NCBI RefSeq assembly: GCF_025490915.1
Contig: NZ_JANQBA010000001.1
Coordinates: 248,001 to 312,000, forward strand
Length of the DNA: 64,000 nt
Reading direction: 5' to 3'
From: Lacticaseibacillus parakribbianus
Lineage (GTDB): Bacteria; Bacillota; Bacilli; Lactobacillales; Lactobacillaceae
The notes under the pieces are model-generated. The model saw only the letters and a program-made list of their open reading frames with translations. It was not told the DNA's origin and searched no databases. The translations under genes were made by a program, and so were the position numbers. This document shows positions 34,859 through 42,239 of the stretch, piece by piece (the stretch's first letter is position 1; the number at the start of each line of letters is the position of its first letter).

Positions 34859-35578
34859 ATGAGTTTTCCATTACTGAAACAAACCTTTAAGTCCAACTTC
34901 GCCGTCTGGGGACTGGTGACCTTGGTGATGAACGTCATCTTAGCCCAACTGATCATGATGAAGCAGACCCAAGCCTTAGTCGGGCCAATGTACTACGGTA
35001 TGCTGGCGTCAACGATGGTCGCGTTGTTTGTGGTGATTTCCGGTAACAAGTTACTCGCCGGCCAAGTCGACCAAGGCTCGATGGCCTATATCCTCACCGC
35101 GCCAATCCGCCGGACTACCGTCGCAATCACGCAGCTGGTGTACATGGTTGGGAGCCTCGTCGTCACTTATGGTGCGATGGCAGGTGTGTCCGTGATTGCT
35201 AACAACATCGCTGATGCCGGGTTCAAGACGCAGACACTGCTCAACTTGAACTTCGGCGCGTTCATGGTCGCCTTGGCCTTTGCCGGGATTATGTTTGCTG
35301 CTTCCGGGATCTTCAACCTTTCCAAGTACGCGTTCGGCACTGGTGGCCTACTGGTCATCTTGTTCATTCTCTTAGCCATCGTCGGTTCCTTTGCCGATTA
35401 CGGTGTGGCCGGGCTGGAAAATGTTCAACACTTGACCATCGTTAGCCTATTCGACTACAAGAACATCTTGGCCGCCGGTTCCAAGTGGTTGCCCAAGTTG
35501 GCCGCCCTGGGTGGTATCGCGGCTGTGACCTTTGGTATCGGCACCACAGCCTTTGCCAAGAAGGACTTGCCACTTTAA
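34859..35578 (+). CDS. ABC-2 type permease (element cargo)
   Basis: Small membrane protein of 239 aa from MSFPLLKQTFKSNFAVW, with about six membrane segments (for example LVTLVMNVILAQLIMM, MLASTMVALFVVISG, GGLLVILFILLAIVGS). The track start lies far inside the preceding ATPase in another frame and is not real. The ribosome binding site is weak, and translation may be coupled to the ATPase gene 37 bp upstream. It is the only permease in the operon although two ATPases are encoded. Confidence 0.88.
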   Translation: MSFPLLKQTFKSNFAVWGLVTLVMNVILAQLIMMKQTQALVGPMYYGMLASTMVALFVVISGNKLLAGQVDQGSMAYILTAPIRRTTVAITQLVYMVGSLVVTYGAMAGVSVIANNIADAGFKTQTLLNLNFGAFMVALAFAGIMFAASGIFNLSKYAFGTGGLLVILFILLAIVGSFADYGVAGLENVQHLTIVSLFDYKNILAAGSKWLPKLAALGGIAAVTFGIGTTAFAKKDLPL

Positions 35579-35584
35579 TACAAG

Positions 35585-35616
35585 ACGATGTGTCTTCGAT
35601 GGACACATCGTTTTTT
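35585..35616 (+). terminator. Terminator between the permease and the two-component genes
   Basis: An ACGATGTGTC / GACACATCGT stem followed by T5-6, placed in the 78-bp gap. The kinase gene therefore depends on partial read-through or its own promoter. Confidence 0.85.
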
Positions 35617-35656
35617 GCGAAGAAAGAGCGTATCATTCAAAGCAGAGGATGGCTGT

Positions 35657-36865
35657 ATGAATAAGAAAACCCCATATCACGTGTTGCGCCTGCCATTGAT
35701 GTTGTTCATGTTAATCATCGGCTTTGCCGCCTTATATGTGGCACGCACCATCACGAACATCACGCTATCTAGCGGTTGGCTAACGCATTATGTTGACATC
35801 ACTGTTGATTGGCAGGAGCAAATTATTGTCGGCGGCTTGTTGGCTGAAGAGGTATTACTGTGGTTTGGCGATTGGCTAATTCGCCGCGGCCGGCTGTGGC
35901 TGTTGCTGCCGCAGCTGGCCTTTACCCTCAGCACCACCATTGCCTTGAGTAATCAGATGCCCGTGATGTTTTTCGGGGTAATCCCGGTCATGGCCATTGA
36001 GATGATTACCTTATATTCTCGGCCGCGCCGCGTATTGGCGTGTCTGGCCGGGGTCAGCTTATTGATCTGGCTGGCGTATGTTGCGTTCAACGGCTGGCTG
36101 CAAGGCGCCGTGGTATTGGTCGGGCTGCTGTTCATGTTGCTTGTGGTGATGGCCTACTGGCGTTTTTTTCAGCAGCAACAAGCCGCCCGTCAACGCGCCG
36201 AAGACCTGGTATCTGAACTCAAAATTGCCTACTCGCAGGTGGAAGAATCGACGGTACGCACCGAGCGCCAGCGGGTGGCGCGTGAACTGCACGACACCTT
36301 GACCCAAGGTTTGGCTGGGACGGTTATGCAGCTGGAGGCAGCACAGGCGTTCATGCAGGCGGGTAAAGATGACCGAGCGCTTGAAGTGATTCAAGGCGCC
36401 ACAGGTATTGCGCGCGACACCTTGCGCGACACGCGACTGACGTTGACAGACTTGCGTGCGACTTCGGAACAGAGCTTAACGGCGCGGCTGGAGCTGCTGG
36501 CCGAAGCCTTCATGAAGAACTATCACTTAGAGGTGTCGATCAAGATGAATTATATCCCGGATTACTCCGGTGCCCAGCTCACCGAGATCAGCCGTATTGT
36601 GTCAGAGGTGCTGATTAACGTGGTCAAGCACACCGACACCAAGCAGGCAATCGTGCGCGGAGAGTCGTTTGAAGACATTTTCAGACTGCAGGTAATCGAC
36701 TTCGGTGAAGGCACGGTCGTAAAGAAGAAGTCCGGCCATTTCGGGATGCAAGGTATGCACGAGCGCGCTGCGGCGCTTGATGGTGCGTTGACCGTCGTCA
36801 GTACCCCAGGCGAAGGCACCACCGTAACCTTGACCATGCCAATAACGAAGAAGGAGCAATTATGA
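35657..36865 (+). CDS. Sensor histidine kinase, HisKA_3 type (element cargo)
   Basis: 402-aa kinase of the NarX/LiaS/DesK class. The start is MNKKTPYHVLRLPL after AGAGG. The N-terminal half is membrane-embedded, with five to six segments between residues 10 and 175 and no large extracellular domain, suggesting sensing within or at the membrane. The phosphoacceptor is in ERQRVARELHDTLTQGL. The ATPase part shows EVLINVVKHTDT (N-box) and FGMQGMHERAAALDG (G-box). Its stop overlaps the response-regulator start (ATGA). Confidence 0.92.
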   Translation: MNKKTPYHVLRLPLMLFMLIIGFAALYVARTITNITLSSGWLTHYVDITVDWQEQIIVGGLLAEEVLLWFGDWLIRRGRLWLLLPQLAFTLSTTIALSNQMPVMFFGVIPVMAIEMITLYSRPRRVLACLAGVSLLIWLAYVAFNGWLQGAVVLVGLLFMLLVVMAYWRFFQQQQAARQRAEDLVSELKIAYSQVEESTVRTERQRVARELHDTLTQGLAGTVMQLEAAQAFMQAGKDDRALEVIQGATGIARDTLRDTRLTLTDLRATSEQSLTARLELLAEAFMKNYHLEVSIKMNYIPDYSGAQLTEISRIVSEVLINVVKHTDTKQAIVRGESFEDIFRLQVIDFGEGTVVKKKSGHFGMQGMHERAAALDGALTVVSTPGEGTTVTLTMPITKKEQL

Positions 36866-37485
36866 GCATTCGCGTTTTGATTGTAGACGATCACCAGATA
36901 TTACGCACTGGCCTGGCGCTGATCATGGAAACCACGCCAGGTATGGAAGCCGTCGGTACAGCCGTTGACGGCCAAGACGGGTTAGCTAAAGTCGAAAAAT
37001 TAGCGCCAGACGTGGTATTGACCGACATTCGCATGCCGAACATGGATGGTATCGCAATGCTGCGTGAGTTGGCGCAGACCCACCCGGCCTTGCCGGTGGT
37101 GGTGTTGACGACGTATGATGACCAAGAGCCGATTCAACAGGCCTTGCGTCTAGGGGCCAAAGGCTTCATGCTCAAAGACGCCGACAAGGACACCATCGTC
37201 AAGACGATTCAAGGGGCCATCAACGGCCAAGTCTATGTTGAGCCTTCTCTGATGGGCAAGGCAGTCGCGGCGCCGGCGCAAGAGAAACCGCAACTCAATG
37301 AACGTAACCAGCAAATCTTGAAAATGGTGGCCGAAGGATTGCGTAATATTGACATCGCCAACGCGTTGCATTTAAGTGAACGAACGATCAAGGCCCACCT
37401 CACGGAGATCTATAATCAACTAGGCGTGTTTACCCGCGCCGAGGCGGTGGCAACGGCGCTACGTGACGGGTTAATTGAACTGTGA
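36862..37485 (+). CDS. Response regulator, NarL/LuxR type (element cargo)
   Basis: 207 aa. The receiver domain has VDDHQILRTGL, the phosphoacceptor in LTDIRMPNMDG and the conserved Lys in FMLKDADKD. It is joined to a LuxR-type HTH (LNERNQQILKMVAEGLRNIDIANALHLSERTIKAHLTEIY) at about residues 140-205. It is translationally coupled to the kinase. The nearest likely target is the ABC operon just upstream; the inverted repeat at 32919-32945 is a candidate site. Confidence 0.94.
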   Translation: MSIRVLIVDDHQILRTGLALIMETTPGMEAVGTAVDGQDGLAKVEKLAPDVVLTDIRMPNMDGIAMLRELAQTHPALPVVVLTTYDDQEPIQQALRLGAKGFMLKDADKDTIVKTIQGAINGQVYVEPSLMGKAVAAPAQEKPQLNERNQQILKMVAEGLRNIDIANALHLSERTIKAHLTEIYNQLGVFTRAEAVATALRDGLIEL

Positions 37486-37611
37486 TAGTTCGAATACTGC
37501 TGATGTCCTAGGCTAGATATAAAACGATGCTGGACCGGGTGCCGGACAATGCTGATTGGCGTTTTTCACGCTTCGTAAGTAATTAATTAATCATATTGTT
37601 ATACATGACTG

Positions 37612-37637
37612 GCTCACGGTGAAAGTGAGCTATTTTT
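37612..37637 (+). terminator. Probable terminator of the cargo operon
   Basis: GCTCAC / GTGAGC stem followed by TATTTTT, within a 260-bp gap between the response regulator and the XRE gene. The rest of the gap has no ORF. It holds a short direct repeat (GGAGTGCC-acat-GGAGTGCC near 37697-37716). Confidence 0.55.
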
Positions 37638-37747
37638 GTACGACGACTTGAAATTAATGTTTGAAGCATATCCTATTTGAAGCGACAGAAGCGTTTGGGA
37701 GTGCCACATGGAGTGCCGCATATTGAGAATATCGTTTCTCGTGAGGA

Positions 37748-38281
37748 TTATTCGTTTTGGGAGTCCTGAAATTCTTGTATCGCTTTGATTTTGTCATAAA
37801 GTTCGTCAATCTGTTTCACTGGCAGTCGCCGATATCGTGAGGGACGCGTTACAATCCGACCGTTTTCATCTAATTCAGGATCCGGTTCGCCATCTTCGTC
37901 GTAGTGAATATCAGGTTCAAAGTATTTGAAGATCATCTCAAGCTCTTCGGCTAGATGATCGAGTTGGCGAGGACTGAAATCTTCCATTCGTCGCGTTAGT
38001 CGATCCACCCTTTCTAGTTTCGGCAGGTAGTCGTCGATTCGATCCAGTATCGCGCCAGCGCTATGAATATGTTGTTCTGCCGGCGAACCAAATAAGTCGG
38101 CGGCTGTGACATCAAGGGCTTCGGCTAATAGATCGAGGGTTTCAAACGAAGTATAGCTGACCCCTCGTTCCATTTCTGAAATGCTTTTGGGAATGATATG
38201 CACCTTTTCGGCCAGCTGCTTTTGTGTCATACCGCGAGCTAGGCGAAATTTTTTTACGTTGGGACCAAAGTTTTCAATCAT
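37748..38281 (-). CDS. XRE-family regulator of the mobile element
   Basis: 177 aa from MIENFGPNVKKFRLARG; the GTG used by the track lies inside the GAGGTGAT ribosome binding site. The N-terminal HTH is MTQKQLAEKVHIIPKSISEMERG, with a long acidic C-terminal part of unknown fold. It is transcribed divergently from the relaxase gene. The position resembles the ImmR-type repressors of ICEBs1-like elements, but no ImmA-type protease gene is beside it. Repression of transfer genes is inferred from position. Confidence 0.85.
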   Translation of the reverse strand: MIENFGPNVKKFRLARGMTQKQLAEKVHIIPKSISEMERGVSYTSFETLDLLAEALDVTAADLFGSPAEQHIHSAGAILDRIDDYLPKLERVDRLTRRMEDFSPRQLDHLAEELEMIFKYFEPDIHYDEDGEPDPELDENGRIVTRPSRYRRLPVKQIDELYDKIKAIQEFQDSQNE

Positions 38282-38576
38282 TGTGATCACCTCGATTTCA
38301 TTTTACAAGGCAGGTTTCTGGGACACAACTTTTAAGCGGTAGCCCTCTATCTCTGGGTGAGTTTCACCGTGTATTCACAGATTGGGGCAAGCTTGTTACG
38401 CTTATTTAGCAATGAAAGGTATCACCAAATTATGAAGGGAGGAGATTGCCTTATCGCGTGGTTTCGAGCCCGACGCAGCGCAATCAGTGTTGCCGGACTG
38501 CTCGCCTCGGCGCCGCTGCGTGCGAAGCGAAAGCAAGCGAGCGCCGATGGCGGCGGACGGCGTAGCCGGCCGCCAA
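38282..38576. other. Divergent control region next to oriT
   Basis: About 300 bp with no convincing gene. The segment 38465-38575 is very GC-rich, unlike the rest of the element. It is full of inverted repeats (ACGCAGCG ... CGCTGCGT and GGCGG ... CCGCC), as is common beside transfer or replication origins. A 15-bp sequence CTATCTCTGGGTGAG (38347-38361) recurs inside the relaxase gene (39027-39041). Confidence 0.55.
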
Positions 38577-38602
38577 GACCCCCGTTTACTAACAGGGGGG
38601 TC
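38577..38602 (+). other. Candidate origin of transfer (oriT)
   Basis: GACCCCC-gtttacta-acaGGGGGGTC forms an inverted repeat with CTAACAGGGGGGT in its right part. From memory this is the core of the ICEBs1 oriT recognised by the NicK relaxase. It lies about 100 bp upstream of a relaxase of that family, the usual arrangement. Confidence 0.7.
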
Positions 38603-38705
38603 GTAACTGAAGACAATCGGCCTGATTACCGGGTTCAACCTTTGACTGATGCAAATAACCTTGACCAGACACGATTCCGCGTGGTCTGGTCAGACAGGAG
38701 GACAA

Positions 38706-39956
38706 TTGAAACATTGGAGTGACTCAGTGCGCAAACGACGCCTAACCCTGAAACTAACGCAATTACAACTCTGTAAAAGGCTTGGAATTACAGAACGTCA
38801 TTTAAGCCGCATTGAGAACGGTTCACCTTGCAGCGGAGGCCTGCAGATGCATATAGACAAGGTGTTGAACAATTGGACAGACAAGCCCGAGTTGCACGTG
38901 TTGATTGATTATGTCCGGATTCGTTTTCCTACCCAGGCGGTGAGCTCGATTATGCTTGACGTGCTTCACCTCAGTACCGACCACCTGCTGACCGAACCTC
39001 GAGCACCCTTTGGCTATGAGACCACCCTATCTCTGGGTGAGATTAAACTTTATACCTCATCCCCACAGCAACCCAAGCTGGGCACATTGTTAGAGCTGCG
39101 CGGCCAGGGCTGCCGTCAGTTTGAAAGTTTGCTATTAGGCCGCGGAGAAACTTGGTACGACTTCCTTGCCACCTGCATGGAAGCACATGGCGTCATGAAG
39201 CGATTCGACTTGGCGGTCAACGACATGGTCGATATGTTGGACATCCCTGCGCTCATCCAAAAAATCCGAAATAATGAATGTATCACGGTGATGCGCCAGT
39301 TTGAGGGCATCACGTCTGGCCGGATCTACCATGAGGACGGCGAGGATGACGATGACGAAACCGGAACGACCTTGTATATCGGCTCAAAGAAAAGTGATTT
39401 GTATTTTTGCTTATACGAAAAAGACGTCGAGCAGCGCAAACATCCTCGGAAGTCCCGTTCTGCAAGTGGCGTCTACAATCGCTTTGAAATCCGTCTGAGT
39501 AATGACCGCGCGACCAAAGCGGCGGAGGATCTGCTGAACTACCGGGATGAGGAGCGGACAATCTTTGGCATCATCAAGCGCTACCTGCGTTTTGTCGATG
39601 CTAGGCCCACCGATCGATTGAAGTGGCCGGTCAACAAGACTTGGGAAAGGTTCGTCGGCCAAGGACGCGAACCGCTTCGCCTAACCATGGCCCCTCAGCC
39701 CTTAGATCTGAATCGAACTCGTGCCTGGATTGACAAGCAAGTCGCACCGATGCAACGCGTTCTGCATGAAATTGATGGTTACTGGGGCAATCAGCAGACC
39801 ATGAACGCCATTCGCAACGCGCCACTAACAGAAAAACACGAGAAGATGATTGCACAGTACACCACTGAATCCGACCAGCTGCAGAATGGCCTATTTGAAT
39901 CAGAACCTGAATGTGAGCAATCAAAAAAGGATGACCACGCCGACCAAAGCATGTAG
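38706..39956 (+). CDS. MobT/NicK-type relaxase (Rep_trans family) with N-terminal HTH
   Basis: Predicted to nick oriT and start rolling-circle transfer or replication of the excised element. The proposed start is a TTG (MKHWSDSVRKRR) after AGGAGG; a GTG at 38727 with GGAG is the alternative. An XRE-like HTH (LTQLQLCKRLGITERHLSRIENG) precedes the Rep_trans domain. That domain shows RFDLAVNDMVD, TLYIGSKKSDLYFCLYEKD and NRFEIRLSND, the metal-binding and catalytic regions of this family. The C-terminus is acidic. The length is 416 aa. A GACCAGAC/GTCTGGTC inverted repeat (38663-38691) lies just before the start. Confidence 0.87.
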   Translation: MKHWSDSVRKRRLTLKLTQLQLCKRLGITERHLSRIENGSPCSGGLQMHIDKVLNNWTDKPELHVLIDYVRIRFPTQAVSSIMLDVLHLSTDHLLTEPRAPFGYETTLSLGEIKLYTSSPQQPKLGTLLELRGQGCRQFESLLLGRGETWYDFLATCMEAHGVMKRFDLAVNDMVDMLDIPALIQKIRNNECITVMRQFEGITSGRIYHEDGEDDDDETGTTLYIGSKKSDLYFCLYEKDVEQRKHPRKSRSASGVYNRFEIRLSNDRATKAAEDLLNYRDEERTIFGIIKRYLRFVDARPTDRLKWPVNKTWERFVGQGREPLRLTMAPQPLDLNRTRAWIDKQVAPMQRVLHEIDGYWGNQQTMNAIRNAPLTEKHEKMIAQYTTESDQLQNGLFESEPECEQSKKDDHADQSM

Positions 39957-40038
39957 TCACCCTTCACAGATAAGATATGCGTCCTATCTGGCTTGATTAT
40001 CTCACACAACCTCGTTGAAGATAAGGAGTGAGATTAAT

Positions 40039-40236
40039 ATGGAACAACTGAATACTAGGCAACTCCCCTATCTGCTGAATCGGCAACAAGCCGCAGATTT
40101 TCTTGGCATTGATCCGGTGACCTTCGACAAAGTCTTTCGCCGTCATCGCGATTTTCGCTGCTCTATGATCGGTAAACAGGCACGCTTCACCGTTGAAGAA
40201 CTGACGAGCTTTGTCCGCCTGCACCTCGCCGACTAA
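40039..40236 (+). CDS. Excisionase-like small DNA-binding protein
   Basis: 65 aa from MEQLNTRQLPYLLNRQQ, with AAGGAG upstream. The sequence LLNRQQAADFLGIDPVTFDKVFRRH ... ARFTVEELTSFV has the winged-helix layout of Xis/MerR-like excisionases. It sits between the relaxase and integrase genes, the position of xis in Tn916-type elements. It probably directs the integrase towards excision. Similarity is by pattern only. Confidence 0.8.
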   Translation: MEQLNTRQLPYLLNRQQAADFLGIDPVTFDKVFRRHRDFRCSMIGKQARFTVEELTSFVRLHLAD

Positions 40237-40266
40237 GTTGTGGTTGTCGATTAAGCAGATTGGATG

Positions 40267-40309
40267 CTAAGCTGAACCCATGTATTTACGGGGTCAGCTT
40301 AGTTTTTTT
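40267..40309 (+). terminator. Terminator/attenuator between xis and int
   Basis: A CTAAGCTGA-CCC / GGG-TCAGCTTAG stem with T7, overlapping the approach to the int ribosome binding site (AGGAGG follows the T run). It should hold down int expression from the upstream operon. Confidence 0.85.
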
Positions 40310-40324
40310 AGGAGGAAAACAAGT

Positions 40325-41383
40325 ATGGCTTCATTCATGAAACGCGGTAAAAGTATTTTGACGCAGGTCGCCTTCACCAAGAATGGAAAGACTTATCGGT
40401 TATCGAAGTCTTTCTCGAACAAGCAGGACGCTCAAATTTGGGCGCACACGCTGGAGATGAAGAAGGCCGGCGGTGTGGATCTCGTGGACCGCCAAACGCC
40501 GATGATGGACTACTATGACTACTGGCTCGAATTCGCCAAGAAAGGAGAACTGAAGGAAACGTCCTACCTGTCCTATCGAAGAATCGGCCAGACCTTTCGT
40601 AAACTGTTCGACGACGTCCGCCTCTGCGATGTGACCGACACATACTTGCAAAAGATGCTGGATGAGTACGGGCAAACTCATGCCCAAAAGACGGTCAGTG
40701 ACATGGTGCGCCCGCTTCGCGCCATGCTTAAATATGCGTATGCGCACGGCCTGTTGCTCAACGACATCTCAAGCTTGATCAGAGCACATGGCAAGGTGTC
40801 CGAAAAACGAAACGTAGCCTTGTCAATCACCGACATGCGAACGCTGAAGCAATACTGCCTGGAGCATGCCGAGGAAGACGAGTTTTGCGTGTTGGTGCTA
40901 GTTGCCCTACTGACAGGCTTACGCCGTGGTGAGTGCCTCGGCCTGCGCCCAGATTCCCTATTCGAGGAACCAACGGATTGCGGGATTCATGTTCGAGAAC
41001 AACGCAGCCCGTGGGTCAAGCGCGACAAAACGCTGAAAACCAAGAACGCCTACCGCACGTTGTCGCTGCCTCGGGAAGTGTTCGAACTGCTCAAACAAAT
41101 CGAGCCAAAGTCAGACGGCTACATTTTTGAAACCTACGGGTATCGTGTCGCCCTGCGGTTAGAGCCGCTGTTGCAAGCAGCGAAGGTCAGGCACACAACT
41201 TTTCACGGCTTACGAGACACGTTTGCCTCATTCCTGTTCAGCCAAGGTATCGACTTAGCCTACGTTTCGAGGCACCTGGGTCATGCCAGCTTGAGCATTA
41301 CCCAGGACTACTACATCTCGCTGATGCCAGAAAAAAAACACGCCCAGAATGGGCGTGCAATGGACCTGCTGTCGAAACTGTAG
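40325..41383 (+). CDS. int: Tyrosine-type site-specific integrase
   Basis: Catalyses insertion and excision of the element at rpsD. The start MASFMKRGKSIL after AGGAGG gives 352 aa. The N-terminal arm-binding region (to about 60) and core-binding domain (about 60-165) precede the catalytic domain with Arg I in LLTGLRRGECLGL, HxxR in FHGLRDTFASFL, the second His in SRHLGHASLSITQ and the Tyr nucleophile in DYYISL. The gene ends beside the right arm-type site and attR. The 3' end also encodes, on the other strand, an intrinsic terminator. Confidence 0.93.
   Translation: MASFMKRGKSILTQVAFTKNGKTYRLSKSFSNKQDAQIWAHTLEMKKAGGVDLVDRQTPMMDYYDYWLEFAKKGELKETSYLSYRRIGQTFRKLFDDVRLCDVTDTYLQKMLDEYGQTHAQKTVSDMVRPLRAMLKYAYAHGLLLNDISSLIRAHGKVSEKRNVALSITDMRTLKQYCLEHAEEDEFCVLVLVALLTGLRRGECLGLRPDSLFEEPTDCGIHVREQRSPWVKRDKTLKTKNAYRTLSLPREVFELLKQIEPKSDGYIFETYGYRVALRLEPLLQAAKVRHTTFHGLRDTFASFLFSQGIDLAYVSRHLGHASLSITQDYYISLMPEKKHAQNGRAMDLLSKL
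41331..41357 (-). terminator. Antisense terminator inside int, replacement for the rpsD terminator
   Basis: On the minus strand CACGCCCA-TTC-TGGGCGTG is followed by T8. It lies about 95 bp downstream of the rpsD stop codon, inside the last codons of int. With the native terminator moved 8.8 kb away, this is the first terminator met by rpsD transcription. Confidence 0.82.
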
Positions 41384-41403
41384 CTTCTGCAACAATCTGC
41401 AAC
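41384..41403 (+). repeat. Right integrase arm-type site
   Basis: CTTCTGCAACAATCTGCAAC begins directly after the int stop codon and is the partner of the left copy at 32775-32794. Confidence 0.65.
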
Positions 41404-41451
41404 AGCAGAGGCCCGATAAACGTTGAGTTGACAACGTTGGTGGTCTTGAAT

Positions 41452-41466
41452 ATTACAGCTTCTGGT
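41452..41466 (+). other. attR core at the rpsD 3' end
   Basis: ATTACAGCTTCTGGT overlaps the last codons and stop of intact rpsD. It is identical to attL at 32651-32665. Confidence 0.85.
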
Positions 41467-42064
41467 TGTAGTATTCAACGACCAGCGCTTCGTCAACATC
41501 TGGTTCTAGTTCTTCGCGCTGAGGCAGCCGAACGAGGGAACCTTCCTTCTTGTTGTCATCGAAGGTCACGTAAGCAGGGCGGGAAACCGTGCTTTCGAGC
41601 GCTTCGTTGACAATTGCCAGGTTCTGGGAGCGCTCGCGCAGGGCGATCACTTGGCCAGGACGGACTTCGTAAGAAGGAATGTCAACGCGCTTGCCATCCA
41701 CGGTGATGTGACCGTGGTTGACCAGCTGGCGAGCCTGCGGACGCGTGGTCGCAAGACCCAGACGGAATACCAGGTTGTCCAGACGGGTTTCGAGCAGGAT
41801 CATGAAGTTATCACCGTGGGTGCCTTCCTTGATCTTGCCGGCGCGAATGAACAGGTTCTGGAATTGGCGTTCGTTCAGACCGTACATCCAACGCAGCTTC
41901 TGCTTTTCGGTCAGTTGCTGACCGTATTCAGAGACCTTGCGGCGTTGGTTGTTGCCGTGGTCACCAGGGGCGTACGGACGACGCGCGAGTTCCTTACCAG
42001 TGCCGGAAAGCGACAGGCCGAGACGGCGGGACTGCTTCCAGCGAGGACCAGTATAACGAGACAT
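41453..42064 (-). CDS. rpsD: 30S ribosomal protein S4
   Basis: Primary 16S rRNA-binding protein of the small subunit, and autoregulator in Firmicutes. The start [18 protein letters not shown] after GGAGG gives 203 aa. The S4 RNA-binding domain shows [34 protein letters not shown]. The last residues (..EYYNQKL) are encoded by attR sequence, so the mobile element restored a complete reading frame. One codon differs from the displaced copy (YNQKL versus YHQKL). Confidence 0.97.
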   Translation of the reverse strand: MSRYTGPRWKQSRRLGLSLSGTGKELARRPYAPGDHGNNQRRKVSEYGQQLTEKQKLRWMYGLNERQFQNLFIRAGKIKEGTHGDNFMILLETRLDNLVFRLGLATTRPQARQLVNHGHITVDGKRVDIPSYEVRPGQVIALRERSQNLAIVNEALESTVSRPAYVTFDDNKKEGSLVRLPQREELEPDVDEALVVEYYNQKL

Positions 42065-42235
42065 ATTGAAATTCCTCCAAGAATTAAGATTGTTGGAGTA
42101 AGTTAATGAATGCGAACTCAGCACACGGGCAGTCACGCTAAGCGTTCACCTTAGCAGCCGGGTTACTGTGCTCTCTCACAAGGAGTTGCGCCACTGGAGC
42201 CGACCATGCCGTTCGCCGCTGCATTAAATTACTCG
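42065..42235 (-). promoter_or_regulatory. rpsD leader, probable S4 autoregulatory RNA
   Basis: A 170-nt untranslated leader precedes rpsD. It holds pairing segments such as GAGCACAG with CGTGTGCTG and GCTAAGG with CTTAGC, which could form nested helices or a pseudoknot. Firmicutes rpsD leaders commonly bind S4. The assignment here is by position and folding potential only. Confidence 0.5.
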
Positions 42236-42239
42236 CGGT

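Larger units (their letters stand above)
32651..41466 (+). mobile_element. Integrative mobilizable element inserted in the 3' end of rpsD
   Basis: The 8.8-kb segment is bounded by 15-bp direct repeats ATTACAGCTTCTGGT, extending to 19 bp with one mismatch. The right copy is the 3' end of intact rpsD. The left copy is a duplicate of the rpsD end (encoding ..YHQKL stop). It contains, left to right, a two-ATPase ABC system, a two-component system, an XRE regulator, an oriT-like hairpin, a MobT/NicK-type relaxase, an excisionase-like protein and a tyrosine integrase next to attR. GC content is visibly lower than in the flanks. No coupling protein or secretion genes are present, so it should depend on a helper conjugative element. 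Confidence 0.88.

Noticed and set aside
38357-38722. 121-aa ORF overlapping the oriT region
   Set aside because: It runs through the oriT hairpin and GC-rich palindromes, has no good start site, and its Arg/Ser/Pro-rich translation looks like read-through of non-coding DNA.
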